From: Thermothielavioides terrestris NRRL 8126
Taxonomy: Eukaryota > Ascomycota > Sordariomycetes > Sordariales > Chaetomiaceae
Length of the DNA: 64,000 nucleotides
NCBI RefSeq assembly: GCF_000226115.1
Contig: NC_016462.1
Span: 62,001-126,000, forward strand
Direction of reading: 5' to 3'
The notes under the pieces are model-generated. The model saw nothing but the letters and a program-made list of their open reading frames with translations. It did not search any database and was not told the origin of the DNA. The position numbers and the translations under genes are program-made. Numbering within the stretch: position 1 is the stretch's first letter; the number at the start of each line of letters is the position of its first letter. Below are positions 22,815 to 33,941 of the stretch, one piece after another.

Positions 22815-25800
22815 TCAAAGGGCTAAACTCCCGCTCCTCGTTCTTCCTCGCATGTCGATGCCTGCAGCGCCGGACTCCTGGAGCCGCCGAATCCACTCAA
22901 GCACAGTCTCGTAGCAGAGCACAAACTGCCGCAAGCTCTGGACCATGCTCAATCTCTGGCTGCGGAACTCCTCCACGGTCTGCGCAATCAGATCGATGTC
23001 GTCGTTATCCAACCAGCTCGTGTCAATGTCTGGATTCAGATTGGCTTCGCACGGGTTCCCGCCGTCACGATGCCGGGCCACCCCAGCGCCGCCGACAGCG
23101 GCTGTTCCCTCGTCACCCATGACGACGTCTCCGTTCCCTTTGCAGTCCGAGGAGTTCTCCCCCGTCGCCGAACCGGCACTGCCATTGCGGGAACGGCTCA
23201 ACAGGTGCTGCCTCTGACGCTTGAGCATGTCGATGACGCTGTCGACCGTGCAGAAGGCGCCCGTTCGGCCACAACCGGCGGAGCAATGCACCAGCATCGG
23301 CCGGGCATGTTCGCTCTGCTCCGGTCCATCAATCCAACTCGGGAGCACGCTGCTGCCATCCGCCCTCTTCTGTCCAGGGGAGCTGCTGCTACTATGGACG
23401 CCTTGTCGACGCGTAGAGAGGCTGCCCGTACCGTCGCCGGAGGGACCGCTGTTATGGCACGAGGTAGAAGCCAAATGGAGGGATCCCGGCTCGACGACCG
23501 GGAGCGCGGCGCGCTGCATGACGTTTGCGAGCTCGACGAGGGCCAGGAGGTGGCTGGGCTGCGCAGGGGCACCGAAATCGGGCCACGACGGGTAGTGAAG
23601 CTGTGTGATCTCGCGTATGGGCGAAAACGGGTGCGCCGCGTGGCTCAGCGCGAACTTCCGAATGATGGCAAAGGGCGGGTCGGGGGCCCCGGTCACCTGT
23701 GAGGCGAAATTGAACGGATTAGGCATGGATGCGCCCGAGCCGAGCATGGTCGCCGTATTCGCACGCCGACGCGGGGCTTCGTGCAGGAAGGGATCTGTCG
23801 CCGAGGTCTGCGCCAAGCTGCTCATCGGCCCATCGGCCGCCGTGCTCGGGGGCGACGGGCGCCTGTCCATGTCCAGCGAGACCTTCTTCTCGGACAAGAC
23901 GCGCAGCTTTAAGGGGCCAAAGTCCCCGCCTTTCCAGTATGGATGGCACTTCAGCTGGCCACCTTCAGACTCGGCCGTCAACATGACAATGATCCGCACG
24001 TCGTTGTCCCAAACCACCGACCAGAAGTCCTGTATCACCGATAAGTCACTACCCGATGACAAACGGAGTCACAATGTCCATTTCATCTTGGGCAAAGCGT
24101 GGCAGGTGCTCACCTCAAAGGTAGCCGGCAGCGGACCCTGGCTCGCAATGTACCGCTTGTTTGTACGACGGGATCGGACATGACTAGCATTGACGTAGTC
24201 ACAGGCGCCTTCCGGGCGGCCGAGAAGCCTTACTCTTGCGTGTTCAAAGGGCAGGATGTCCTTGTACCTGTTCTTCCCTCCCTTTTCGATGCCTGACAGC
24301 TGGACCCTGGCTGTCGCTTCCTCGGCAGTCTTGCCGGCCAAGGTCGAGCTGCCGACAGAATAGGCCTCCCTCATGCGCGACTGCTCTGCGAGTTCGATGC
24401 GCAGGAACCTATCCGAGACCTTCTTGCCTTGGTCACCGGCTTCGACTGCTTCTCTGAGCCAACGCGGGAGGCTGTCCCGGGCGAGCCCTGGCGGTACGCC
24501 GATAGCCATCTGACCAACACCGTCAACCAGGTCCTGGTTCTGCCGGATGTTGTTGTAGAACGGGCTGGGGTTGTCGTTTGCGCTCGGCAGCAGAACTCCC
24601 CCGAACACCGGAGGGAGATCAGGCCGCAGACCACTAGACACGGAGCGAGCCCCGAGCGACAGGGCCGGCGACGGCCCAGAAGAGGAAGAGTCGACCAAGC
24701 TCGGGTACGATGCGGCGAATGCGTCAAAGCCTCCGTGCAATATGCTGGCCGGGCCCGAGTAGCCCTCGTTGGTGAACTTCTTGATCATGTTGTGGGCCGA
24801 GACGGCATCTCGCTGGTCGGCGGACGAAGCGCCATACACCACAATGTGGGTCGCATTTCGCCAGTTGGCGAACTTTTCCTGGTCCAGATCCAACTGGAAG
24901 GTTTGCTGCAGCTTCTGCAGATTGAAAGCTGGCCTCTTCAGCAAGGTCGTCGGGATGCAGAGGTTCAGTGCGCCTCGGATCCTCGCCTGCATGTACTGTG
25001 GTGAGACTCGGAGGTCCAGGAGCAAGACGTTTGCACCCTGATCCCCCTCGAGGAGCTCTCTCAAGCCCGCCGGGGATATCATGGAGGGGCCGGCTGCCCC
25101 GGGTGATTGAGGAGCGGCGGCAGCCAGAGGCTGCTGCGGCGAGATGGGGGACGGCGAATTGCTCCCACTGCGACTCGGCGGACATGGGCGGCCAGCCACC
25201 CTCGCTGCCGCAGAATCCGCTCCCTCACGGTCCGGGGGCGGGAAGGGCGACGGCGAGTTTCGCGGGGCGACGTCTTGCCTGGGCATACTCAAGATTGAAG
25301 GTGGGTTCAGCGACACGGTTGAGCTGCGCTTGGAATCCGCGGAGATATACGCGGAGTCCTCCTGTAACAACCGGTCTGCGTCCCGGACAGCCCTGCTGTC
25401 GGCAACGTCCTGTAGGCCGGACGACCCGGGAGCAAGAGGAGCAAGGGGCGGCGGGCGAGGGGACGGAAAGTCGGACCCATCGCCCCCGTGGGTGTGCCAC
25501 TTCGGAGGCCGGGGGCGCTGCGGAGCAGCAGACGCCGTCGACGCGGACGTAGCGTGAACACCACCAGCTGCGCCGCCGAAGTGCGAGGTTGATAGACTAA
25601 AAGCCGCTCTCGCGCGGTTTACATCTGCCTGCCGCCGGAAGGCTTCAAATTCCGGGTTCGCATCCAGAGGCAGCTGCTTCGATAGGACTGCGGCAAACGA
25701 TTTGACTGAGGAGGTTGGCGGGCTCCAATTCTCGCGCGGTAGCTGGCACGAATCGCGCGGGTCAGTCGTAGGTTCGATGTCAAGCCCGAAGTAGTTGGGA

Positions 25801-26129
25801 CTCGGCATCTGAGGATCATGAGCGGCACCGCGAGAGGCTCCCGGGGACAGCTTGGCCGGGTGCGGCAGTCGCGGCGAGGCGACGGGAGAAGTAGTTGCCT
25901 TGCTGCTGTGAACGTATGTCTGAGGGCTCGAGCGCGAATGAGCAGCGAGCCCCTGAGGACTAACTGCTGGGACCGGCCCCGGGGTCCTCATGGTATAATA
26001 ACAGGGCCGGTCGCTGGCTCTCTGCTCCGGTGGCATGGTGTGCTTGAGGCCGAGCAAGACGCCGGCGAGAGACGCGGCGCTGCTGCCTCTTAACGCCGCC
26101 GTGAGTCGCGATCGAAAGGCTGTGGCCAC
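22815..26129 (-). CDS. Protein tyrosine phosphatase with N-terminal rhodanese-like domain (Pyp/Ptp2-3 type)
   Basis: Predicted cytoplasmic/nuclear phosphatase of the group that includes fission-yeast Pyp1/Pyp2 and budding-yeast Ptp2/Ptp3, which dephosphorylate stress MAP kinases (family knowledge). Exon 1 is 26129-24114, exon 2 is 24029-22815; the 84-nt intron (GTGAGC...CAG) is phase 0 and joins PATFE to DFWSVVW. From the first ATG the product is 1076 residues. A long disordered Ser/Pro-rich N-terminus precedes a rhodanese/CDC25-like domain (about 351-480) and a PTP domain (about 595-1055) with KNRYKDILPFEH, YVNAS, PSWPDFGAP (the WPD loop) and the P-loop HCSAGCGRTG near residue 918. The rhodanese catalytic cysteine is not evident (VVYGASSADQRDA), suggesting a kinase-docking role. 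The true start may be a later Met, for example MPPEQRAS or MRTPGP. Confidence 0.9.
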
Positions 26130-27297
26130 AACCGCTCATCAAGCCGCCATGCTGAGTGGACGGCAAGTGGAAGTCTCGGGAAGCAGGGGAAGATGCATAA
26201 TCTCTGCGAAATCTGTCTGCTGGCTGTAGATTGGGAGGCGAGGTCAGCGGTGGCGGCTGTGTCCAAGGACACTGTCCTCTCAAGCACTCGCGTGCTCGTG
26301 CTTGCCCGGCCACCTGAGAGCGGGCTCAGGCTTGGCGAAGTTCCTGACCTTCGCCTTCGTTGTAGAGACGGCTTCCGTGGGGTCGCGTGGGGGACCTGAG
26401 TCGGGGGTGAGGCAGAGTAAAGTCTACTACTCCTGGCTCGTGATGTCGTCGAGCGACGGTTTTCTCGAAGGCCGCCGAGTCACCGCGGGGCCGGTTTGGT
26501 TTCGCGATATGGCGTGCAGCACAGCGCCGCGCAGCACAGCAGGCCAGCGGGCCGTGATCCCCCAGTCCCGGACCGGCTGGCTGGTAGCGTAGGTAGTAGG
26601 GCGCGGAGGGAAGCTGATTCGTATTTCCTACTCCAGCTCAGCCCTCGAAATCGTCGTTGCCGGGTGCCAACAGTCACGCGCCTGGTAGGCCGTTTTCTTC
26701 CAATGATGCCATCAAAGACGGGGGCTCCAGGGAAGAAAAGCCAGGGACCAAAAGGAGGGGCGAGCGGGCCAGTGTCGGGGTTGCACTTCGGACCCTGCGT
26801 GGTGGGGCCCGTCTGCTGAAGTAGTGTAGTGTATTCCTGTGTGGTGTACCCGTTGCGGCGGATGTGCGCACGGGGATCTCGGTCTTGCTGGGAGAGAGAG
26901 GTGAGGTACAGTTCACTAAGGGGAGGCGCTCCCCCTTGAGAAGCAAAATGGTATACAGTGTTTAAAGAGCGAGCGAGATTCCCAAATGGAGTGCAAGTAC
27001 GGATAATGCATTAGGTACGGTAGGTTGTCGGTAGAGGTAGGTAAGGTATGTATCCGTACCGTAGCTTGTCCAAGGCTCCAAGCAGAGACTCTGCCCTGAT
27101 TGATGTCAAGCTTGCGTGGTTCCAGGGGTCCTCCAGACCGGGGTGCGATCTGCGGTCCAAAGTTGGCACGAGGCGGCAACGGTTGGACTTGCCCCGTGCA
27201 TGCCCACAATGACCTCATCTGCGGAGCCGAAGTGTGCCGCCATCTCCGATGGTTCACCGACCTGGCAACAATCCGATGGTTTCAACTGTCAGAAAAG

Positions 27298-27339
<42 letters not shown>

Positions 27340-27897
27340 TATCTAACCCGATGTGGATGCAGGCCATGCCATTCCCACCAAGAATCTGTAGCGCAACCAA
27401 CCACAAAGCCCACCACGGACACAGTACACTACCTACACTACACTATTGCGTTGCCTGAACCACCGAACAAGAACTGCGCCTGTATGCTTGCAATAATACC
27501 ATTCTGTGCAATGCGCACTCGCATTGTGTGTACCACCCGTGGACATCGTTCTTCCATCTAACCTTTGCCAGTGGCGCCAGGTTTTTGGGCCTTTTCGCGA
27601 CGAACGGTCGAGAACCGGTGAAGTGGGTTGCCATTTAATTACGTCATTGTCAGGCGATGTCGTCATTGTCAGCAGTGCAAAGGAGTTACGCAGTGCTCCT
27701 GCTTCAGGTACCTTACTTTCCCTTTCTTCGGATTTACGATGAACGGAACACACTCGACACCTGGGTTATAACGTTACAGCGTGGGTATTTACAAATGCCT
27801 TCACTACAAGGTAGACGGCTGTACCGTCTGCCACACACCATCAGTCATCAGTTGGTAGCCTTTGTAGTGTACTGTGTATGTACATACACAACAGGGG
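26130..27897. other. Intergenic region upstream of the phosphatase gene
   Basis: No supported gene. The phosphatase promoter should lie in the first kilobase. The most obvious structure is the long A-tract at 27298-27337. The region just before the transposon (27340-27890) is rich in short CACTAC/TACACT-type words but has no coherent reading frame. Confidence 0.45.
27298..27337 (+). repeat. Uninterrupted poly(A) tract of about 40 bases
   Basis: A homopolymer of about 40 A residues, preceded by GAAAAG and followed by GGTATC. It could be a slippage-prone homopolymer or the tail of an old retroposed sequence; I could not identify a transcript body upstream or a convincing target duplication. 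Confidence 0.9.
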
Positions 27898-28060
27898 TTG
27901 TGGTTCTCAAACACTAGGTTAAAGTGGGTCCAAATGGCCGTACCGCACACCCAATTTGACAGCAGTATACAACACACTGCCATCAGTGCCATCAATATTG
28001 AAGCCGTAGATACTGCAAAAAACGGCCCAAATCGCCATTTTCTAGTGTTTTTATATACTT
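27898..28060 (+). repeat. Left terminal inverted repeat (163 bp)
   Basis: Matches the reverse complement of 32555-32717 at 158 of 163 positions by eye. All five differences are changes of the left arm to TpA where the right arm has CpA or TpG, the direction expected for RIP. Confidence 0.92.
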
Positions 28061-28531
28061 ATTGAAGCTCTGCAGCGTATTCTAGCTTAGTCAGCAGCCA
28101 TTCGATCGAATCAGGGGTACGGCGCGCCAGCAAATACCCCTGAATCCTAGCCACCGACTTATTCCTAGCCTTTCTAGGCATCTCACGGGCTCACCGCCAT
28201 CTCCTAGGCTTCCTAAAGCTGTAGATATATTGCTAGAGCCACCAACGAAGGCGCCGCTATATAGTTCCTTAGTATTGTGCCCTCGATGCCTCCTAGCTAG
28301 CCTAGCGTTGCTAAGCCTATTGCGCGACCTCCCACCTCTATTCTTAGGCGCCCTGGCGATCCACTGTGTATAATATATCGCTCCCGCCCTCTTCGTAGCC
28401 TAGTACGGTTCTCGATAGCGCCTTCGAAGCGTAGTTGTACACCTATATAAGGAAGTGAGGCACCGGATCCTTCTCACTATAGTGCCCGCCTAGCCTACAA
28501 AGCTCCCGAACCTCCCGAACTCCCTGAAGCC

Positions 28532-28870
28532 GCTAGGCGGATCAGGATCGTATTGCGCTATGTCGCCGTCGCCGTCGAAGCCGCTACACCGGCCATAGCA
28601 ACGCCTACCGGCAACAAGCGGATTAGAATCGTATCGCGCTATACCGCCGAAGCCGCTGCCGTCGCCGCCGCTGAAGCCGCTACCGCCGCCGTCGCCGCCG
28701 CCGAAGCCGCTACACCGGCTATAGCAACGCCTATCGGCAATAAGTGGATTAGGATCGTATTACGCTATGCCGCCGAAGCCGCCGCCACCGTCGCTACCGA
28801 AGCCGCCAAAGCTCCTACCGCTACTCTTGCTACTGCCCTGGCTGAGCCTTCTACGCCTGAACCACTAGTC
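28532..28870 (+). repeat. CpG-rich, alanine-coding minisatellite inside the transposon
   Basis: Three imperfect copies of a unit containing GGATYAGRATCGTAT and GCCGAAGCCGCT words, separated by runs of GCC/GTC codons. One frame (28553-28882) is open and reads as Ala/Thr/Pro-rich peptide with repeated ATPAIATP and RIRIV-type blocks. The stretch has very few CpA dinucleotides, so it could survive RIP while the surrounding sequence decayed. It probably belongs to the start of the plus-strand accessory frame rather than being a separate gene. Confidence 0.6.
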
Positions 28871-31200
28871 TATCGTCGCTAGGCGTGTAATACGTCGAAG
28901 TCTTGTAAAATGGGTGTATCCGCTAATCGCTTGTGCCCTCGATCGAAGTCTAGCTCTCGTTCAAAGCTATTGATATGTTCGAAATTACGTTCTATATCCT
29001 AGGGTCGACTAGATCGTTAAGTATAGTGTTCCGAGCTACTGCCGTCTAAATCGATCGAGATAGTTGACTTAGAGGAAGGTTCTGATACTATAGAGTATAT
29101 CCGAGGCCGTTTGTAAGAGGAGGATACTAATATCAATATTGTAGAGCGCTCCTAAGGTCGTTTGTAAGAGGAGGATACTAATATCGATATATTTGATATA
29201 TTCGCTTTATCGCTACTACTAGTGTATTCCCGATCGCTAGATATCTAGCTATCGCTAGTACAATTGTAGGCTTGAACTAGAGGTCGCTCTTGCTCGTCTA
29301 TACTAGATACTACGTTACTAGCTTATATTCTACGATCGCTTTACCATCGAAATAATATACTTCCTAATAGACCCGCCTTGCCTAGCACTATTATCGTTAA
29401 TATCGCTTATATTATTAGGTTCTTTTCTACCCCTTTTTATTAGGGTCTTTGAACGTCGCTACTACTTCTATAGAAGCGGAACTATCGCTACGAAGTTGCT
29501 ATAGAATATACTAAATAGGGCGAGGTCGACGAAGCAAGGATTGGCGACGATTTGAGGCTAAAGATCTAAGATACGATATATAGCTTGTACAACGAAGTAG
29601 TTAGCAATGTTTAACGAAGTAGAATCGATATAGAACTTGTATATACTGCTATTGTGGCCAATGCTATAGCCTACCTTGGTTTAAGGGCTAATTCGAAGGT
29701 TTAGTCGAATTCTAGGAGAGTAGATCGCCTATTGGTACGTTTGATGTTTATCGCTACTAATCGGCTAATAAAGGCGTTGCTGAGCCAATTGGTGAAAGAC
29801 TATTTTATTAATATCGAGTACAAATTCGAACTTATTGAACTATTATAGACGAGATCCTTAGTAGCTTCTACGCCCTTGCCTCCTACGCCTATGCCTATTC
29901 GCTAGCTGTTCGATTACAACGCCTTAGTGCTAGCCGATATTGCTAGTCGATCTATATACTTTGTTGTACTAGCTACGCCTATTGGCTAGAATAGGAGGTC
30001 GACGGCAATATATAAGACGCCTATAAATATAATGCTGAACGAGGTACAAGTATACAACGCCTAAGAGCTAGATAAGGCGTATTTCTATCAACTGAGCGAG
30101 AAATGGCGTTGTAGCCTAGGTATACGCTGCCGCAACTACTATAAAGATATAGATGTATAGCTCTAGTTCTATTACTAGGCGAATAGCGATAACGCCTACC
30201 TTCCTATTATTGTTTAGAAGATAGGCGAATAGGCAAGCTAGATCGAACGAGGTAAAGCTACTATTGATAGCCCACTAAGCGCCCTAATTAAAAAGTAGTT
30301 TAGCTCTATATAGGCTAAGGCCGATTAGGGCGTTGCAATAGGTTCGAATAGCGAGGTTATTAAGCGTATACAAGGCATAGGAATCCTTTTTAACCTATAG
30401 TTTAACATTATAAGTAATATAGGCGATTAGAACCGAATAGCGCTAGCTCTATAGCTATATAGCGTACCTTAGCTATATCTTGAAGCTCAACAATAGCCTA
30501 TAGCGGCCTCGAATATAGTAGCAACGATCAATACAATGGAGCCAACCTTACTATCGCTACCTACCTTGAGGGCGCTTCCCTCTATTGCTAGCACCGTTAC
30601 CCTATAGGAGACCGTTATACCAATATACTCTTCGTCGCTATTGTTTAAACTATATAGTAAGGAGCCTTTAGATATTATTAACGACTTCGTTAAAACGTTT
30701 GTTTACTAGCATTGCCTACTAGGCTAGAAGGACGTAATAGCGGCTCTCTACTAAGTTAGCTAGTCTCTCTATATAGAGGGTAGAAGGGTTCGCGATATTC
30801 GTTAGCTTCCTGATATATAGTTTTACAACAATAGGTTCCTATAGCACTTGATTCCTATGTTTTATAATATAGTAAAAGGCTTCTTTAAAGAGGAAGTAGA
30901 ACTAGCTAGCTTTGATAATGGCCTAGTTCGAAATGCCTAGTAAGGCGTTTAGTAAGGTGCTTAATAGGATAGTATATTCTTCTTATATTGCTAGGGTACT
31001 ATAGCTAATGTTTAATGGTATACTAGCTTCTTTGAGCACCTAGTCTATTTATCTGCTATATGATTCCCTCGTCAACGCCTTAGCTCGTTATACGCCTTCG
31101 AATTACTTATTGGAATTGGAAGAGGTGGGACTTAGATATATAGAGGATATAATAGAACAATAGGTAGTAGATAGCTTAGAAATAGCCTTTTTTATAGAAG
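28540..31200 (+). pseudogene. Decayed accessory reading frame of unknown function in the Tc1/mariner element
   Basis: Read in one frame, long stretches (for example about 29870-30370) give plausible protein interrupted almost only by TAG codons, such as LSEKWRCSLGIRCRNYYKD followed by PIIV-KIGE blocks. I do not recognise the family. Its 5' part is the alanine-rich repeat, and a pair of 26-bp direct repeats 51 bp apart (29109-29134, 29160-29185) keeps a multiple of three, as a coding repeat would. The frame runs towards the transposase frame on the other strand. Whether it is one gene with introns or several pieces cannot be settled from this copy. Confidence 0.45.
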
Positions 31201-31249
31201 AAGAAGAGGAGGAAGAAGATAATGAACTATGACTATAAATCTATTTATA

Positions 31250-32270
31250 GGGCGTAGTATTTAACCCACTATACTAGTATTTTAGAACTTCTAGAACTGC
31301 TTGTAATACAATGCTATATAATCTATCGTCTCGCCCTTCTTTTAAAATGGTATTATCGCTTTCCTAAAGTACCTATATATAGCTATGACGTCGTTGGCAA
31401 TAGTAGTATAGGTATTACGAAGGAACTCCTTAAAGTCCTTGTCTAAGTAGTCCTATATAAGTATCTTCTAGTAGTTTCGACGGATATAGGCCTTAGTATT
31501 ATAGAACGTCGCCTCGATTAGGTTAAAATCTGGTGAATATAGTAGTAAATACTATAGTAGAACGCTAGTCTCTCGATAGGCCTGTTTAACGACATTGGCT
31601 TAGTGCTACAATACGTTATCTATAACGAGAATACTATAGCGATCTAGGAATAGCCTTATCTTAGGTAGAATATACTCCTTGAGCTATATAAGGAAGCCTT
31701 TCTAGTTAGAATAACTTTGCTAGACCAACAGATTAAGAATGTTATCGACTATAATAGTAGGGAGGATATAATAGCGTTTACCTCTCTTTATAACATCGTC
31801 GACGACGGGGGTAACGCCTAGTAGCGCCTAGCTAGTACAATAAACGCTATCTCTTTGATCGAGGCCCAATTCATTATAAAATACGAACATCTTAACAGTA
31901 AATATAGCTACCTTTCGAAGGTGATCGAGCTAGAGGATATAGTTCTACTATATAGTCCTTCGTAAAGCTATTTTCTTCCTCTACTAAGTCTAGTAAAGAT
32001 AGCGAGATATTGTCTCGATAGATACGAATATATAGTATTCTTCGAGAAGGAAGGTTTATATCTCGTCAAAGTAGAGGTCCAACTTATAGGCAAGGTAGTC
32101 GAGGAGTTTCTAGTAGTTATAGTACATTAGCTAACTGCTAGGAAGCATCATTATTAGTATACTACAAGGAACGAACCTCTATAGCCTAGGGCTATAGTAT
32201 ATAGGCGTTCTATAGCGTCTTTGGCTTAGGAAAAGGATCGCTAGTAAGTTCGAATAGTCGTTTATATCGG
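31250..32270 (-). pseudogene. Decayed Tc1/mariner transposase (DDE_3 / IS630-like)
   Basis: The minus strand reads, with scattered TAG stops, as a transposase of the kind common in filamentous fungi: DYLAYKLDLYFDE, then SIETISRYL (end of the helix-turn-helix region), FVFYNELGLDQRDSV (first acidic strand), GVTPVV, ILPTI, LVIDNVL (second aspartate) and YSPDFNLIEATFYNTKAYIRR (final catalytic acidic region, written in two parts: YSPDFNLIEATF and YNTKAYIRR). Order and spacing fit the DDE_3 family. It is a dead copy with many nonsense codons derived from CAG/TGG. Confidence 0.75.
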
Positions 32271-32430
32271 TATACCTATATCAGGCTAACCTCCGCCTTA
32301 CATGTAATAACTTTCGGCGGTTCCCTAGTGTATAACATAATGGCGATCAGGCGCCTCTGGCGCTCATTGATATATCGAACCATGGTGCCTAGGCGCGTTG
32401 TTGGCCACGCACTTCGCCAGATAGCAGGCT

Positions 32431-32499
32431 CCCGGGCGGTTCGAAGGCGTGTACCTGGGCGGTTCGAAGGCGGGCTCCCGGGCAGTTCGAAGGCGCGTA
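32431..32499 (+). repeat. Three tandem 23-bp repeats
   Basis: Units at 32431-32453, 32454-32476 and 32477-32499 share the core GGGCGGTTCGAAGGCG with a few substitutions. They lie between the transposase and the right inverted repeat, in the little-mutated part of the element, and could be internal transposase-binding sites (inference). Confidence 0.85.
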
Positions 32500-32554
32500 C
32501 AATGGCTAGGTTCAGGGGCTCGATGGCTATGCTGACTAAGCTGCAGATTTCAAC

Positions 32555-32717
32555 AAGCATACAAAAACACTAGAAAATGGCGATTTGGGCCGTTTTTTGC
32601 AGTATCTACGGCTTCAATATTGATGGCACTGATGGCAGTGTGTTGCATACTGCTGTCAAATTGGGTGTGCGGTGCGGCCATTTGGACCCACTTTAACCTG
32701 GTGTTTGAGAACCACAA
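32555..32717 (-). repeat. Right terminal inverted repeat (163 bp)
   Basis: Reverse complement of 27898-28060 except for five transitions. This arm keeps CpA/TpG at all five sites and so represents the less mutated version. Confidence 0.92.
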
Positions 32718-33941
32718 GGGTTAATTATAAGCGGGGGTGCTATACAAGGGTCCTTGGTTTGGGATGCGCCAGTGGTTCCAGAACTCGAAAGACCGACTCC
32801 GTAGTTTATACACGTACGCATGTCCTCGGGTTTTTTTTTTAATTGGGAGTTTAGCTCTTCGGTTGGTTCCTCTGTGGATCGGTTTCGGTTTGGGGAAACC
32901 GGGCTCGGCGAGGAGGGGTGGCGGCACCACACCAATTGGCAGCTCGACTTGCCCCCGAACCGGAAGTCGGAACTCGGAGCACAAGGCCGATGTGGTCTCC
33001 GCTGATCGGTACCTTAACGTGGAGCAGCCTACTGTGGTAGTTTACGGTATGGAGACGGGCAATGGCCCTCCTATGCAACGATTTAAACAAACCGGAGGGG
33101 GAAAGGGAGGGATGAGGCTGAAAGGGGAAAGTGGGAAAAAAGAGGGGAAGAGAAAGACGGGAGTTGGAGAATGACCTAGTCCGCACATTCCAATATGTTT
33201 CCATGAGGGACCGGGAATTCAGCGACTGTGTGGTGCCGAGTGTGCCTGACAGGGCGTGGAACCGAGTAACTCGGATCAATTCTCTCGCTCGATACACCAT
33301 GCAGAACTCAAATGTACCCAGCTGATAGAGAGGGTCGGACTCCTGCCTCCTGCTTCGCAAGAGCCGATGACTCTGGAAATGACCGCCTGCCTACGAATAA
33401 ACTAGCCATCACCGCTGGACATTGCCGGGCCCGCCGCGGACTCGAACTATACCATTCCAGCCCAAGACAACCGCCTCCCGGAATACACAGATACCAAGAG
33501 CAGCATACCTACATCTTAGGAATCAGCATCACCTGAAGAGTTTGAGCGAGACCGACACCCATCCGAAAGCACAGATTGGGGCAGGCTCCGGCGTGATCAT
33601 TCCACGATCAGTGCGTTACCATGCTCGCTTTTCACTTGCGCGCTGTCTCCCAATGTCCAGAGAAGCAGAGGAGCAAAAGAAAGCAAAGAGGAAAAAAAAA
33701 CAAAAAAAAAAAAAAAAAACAATAAAAAGAAAAAGACCGAGGGAGAACCAGACTCGCTGCCGCCCCAACGCCGTAATCATGCACTTCTCCAACTCAGCGC
33801 TGCACAAGATGATTTGATGACCGCAAGCTGCCCGTCCAGATCCTTGCGTCCTAGCGCCGTCGGCCGGAACGACCACCAGGCGTGCTTGGCACCAGAACAC
33901 AGATCAGGGCTCCGTCCAGCCCACCAGCTGGACCCAGAAGG
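32718..33941. other. Intergenic region right of the transposon
   Basis: Normal, non-RIP composition resumes at once. There is an A-rich tract with AAAAAAC interruptions at about 33690-33735 and a G/A-rich stretch near 33095-33170. No gene is supported here. Confidence 0.45.

Larger units (their letters stand above)
27898..32717 (-). mobile_element. Decayed Tc1/mariner-superfamily DNA transposon with 163-bp terminal inverted repeats
   Basis: Both ends carry the same 163-bp sequence in opposite orientation (27898-28060 and 32555-32717), differing at only five positions. The outermost bases read TTGTGGTTCTCAAACAC. Between them lie 4.5 kb of mostly TpA-rich, CpA-poor DNA typical of RIP. A broken transposase frame lies on the minus strand (about 32270-31250) and a second broken frame on the plus strand (about 28540-31200), converging. 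GGG flanks both ends immediately, so the exact duplication is unclear (a TA duplication expected for Tc1/mariner is not evident at the edge of the repeat). At 4.8 kb the element is long for the superfamily, partly because of the extra frame. It is not active. Confidence 0.85.

Noticed and set aside
27100..27561. Open frames crossing the poly(A) tract, giving poly-lysine proteins
   Set aside because: The openness comes from the AAA run alone; the flanking sequence has no coding character.
28553..28882. An alanine-rich protein of 109 residues as a live gene
   Set aside because: It lies inside a dead transposon, starts within a repeat unit, and stays open because its repeats lack RIP targets; treated as part of the decayed accessory frame.
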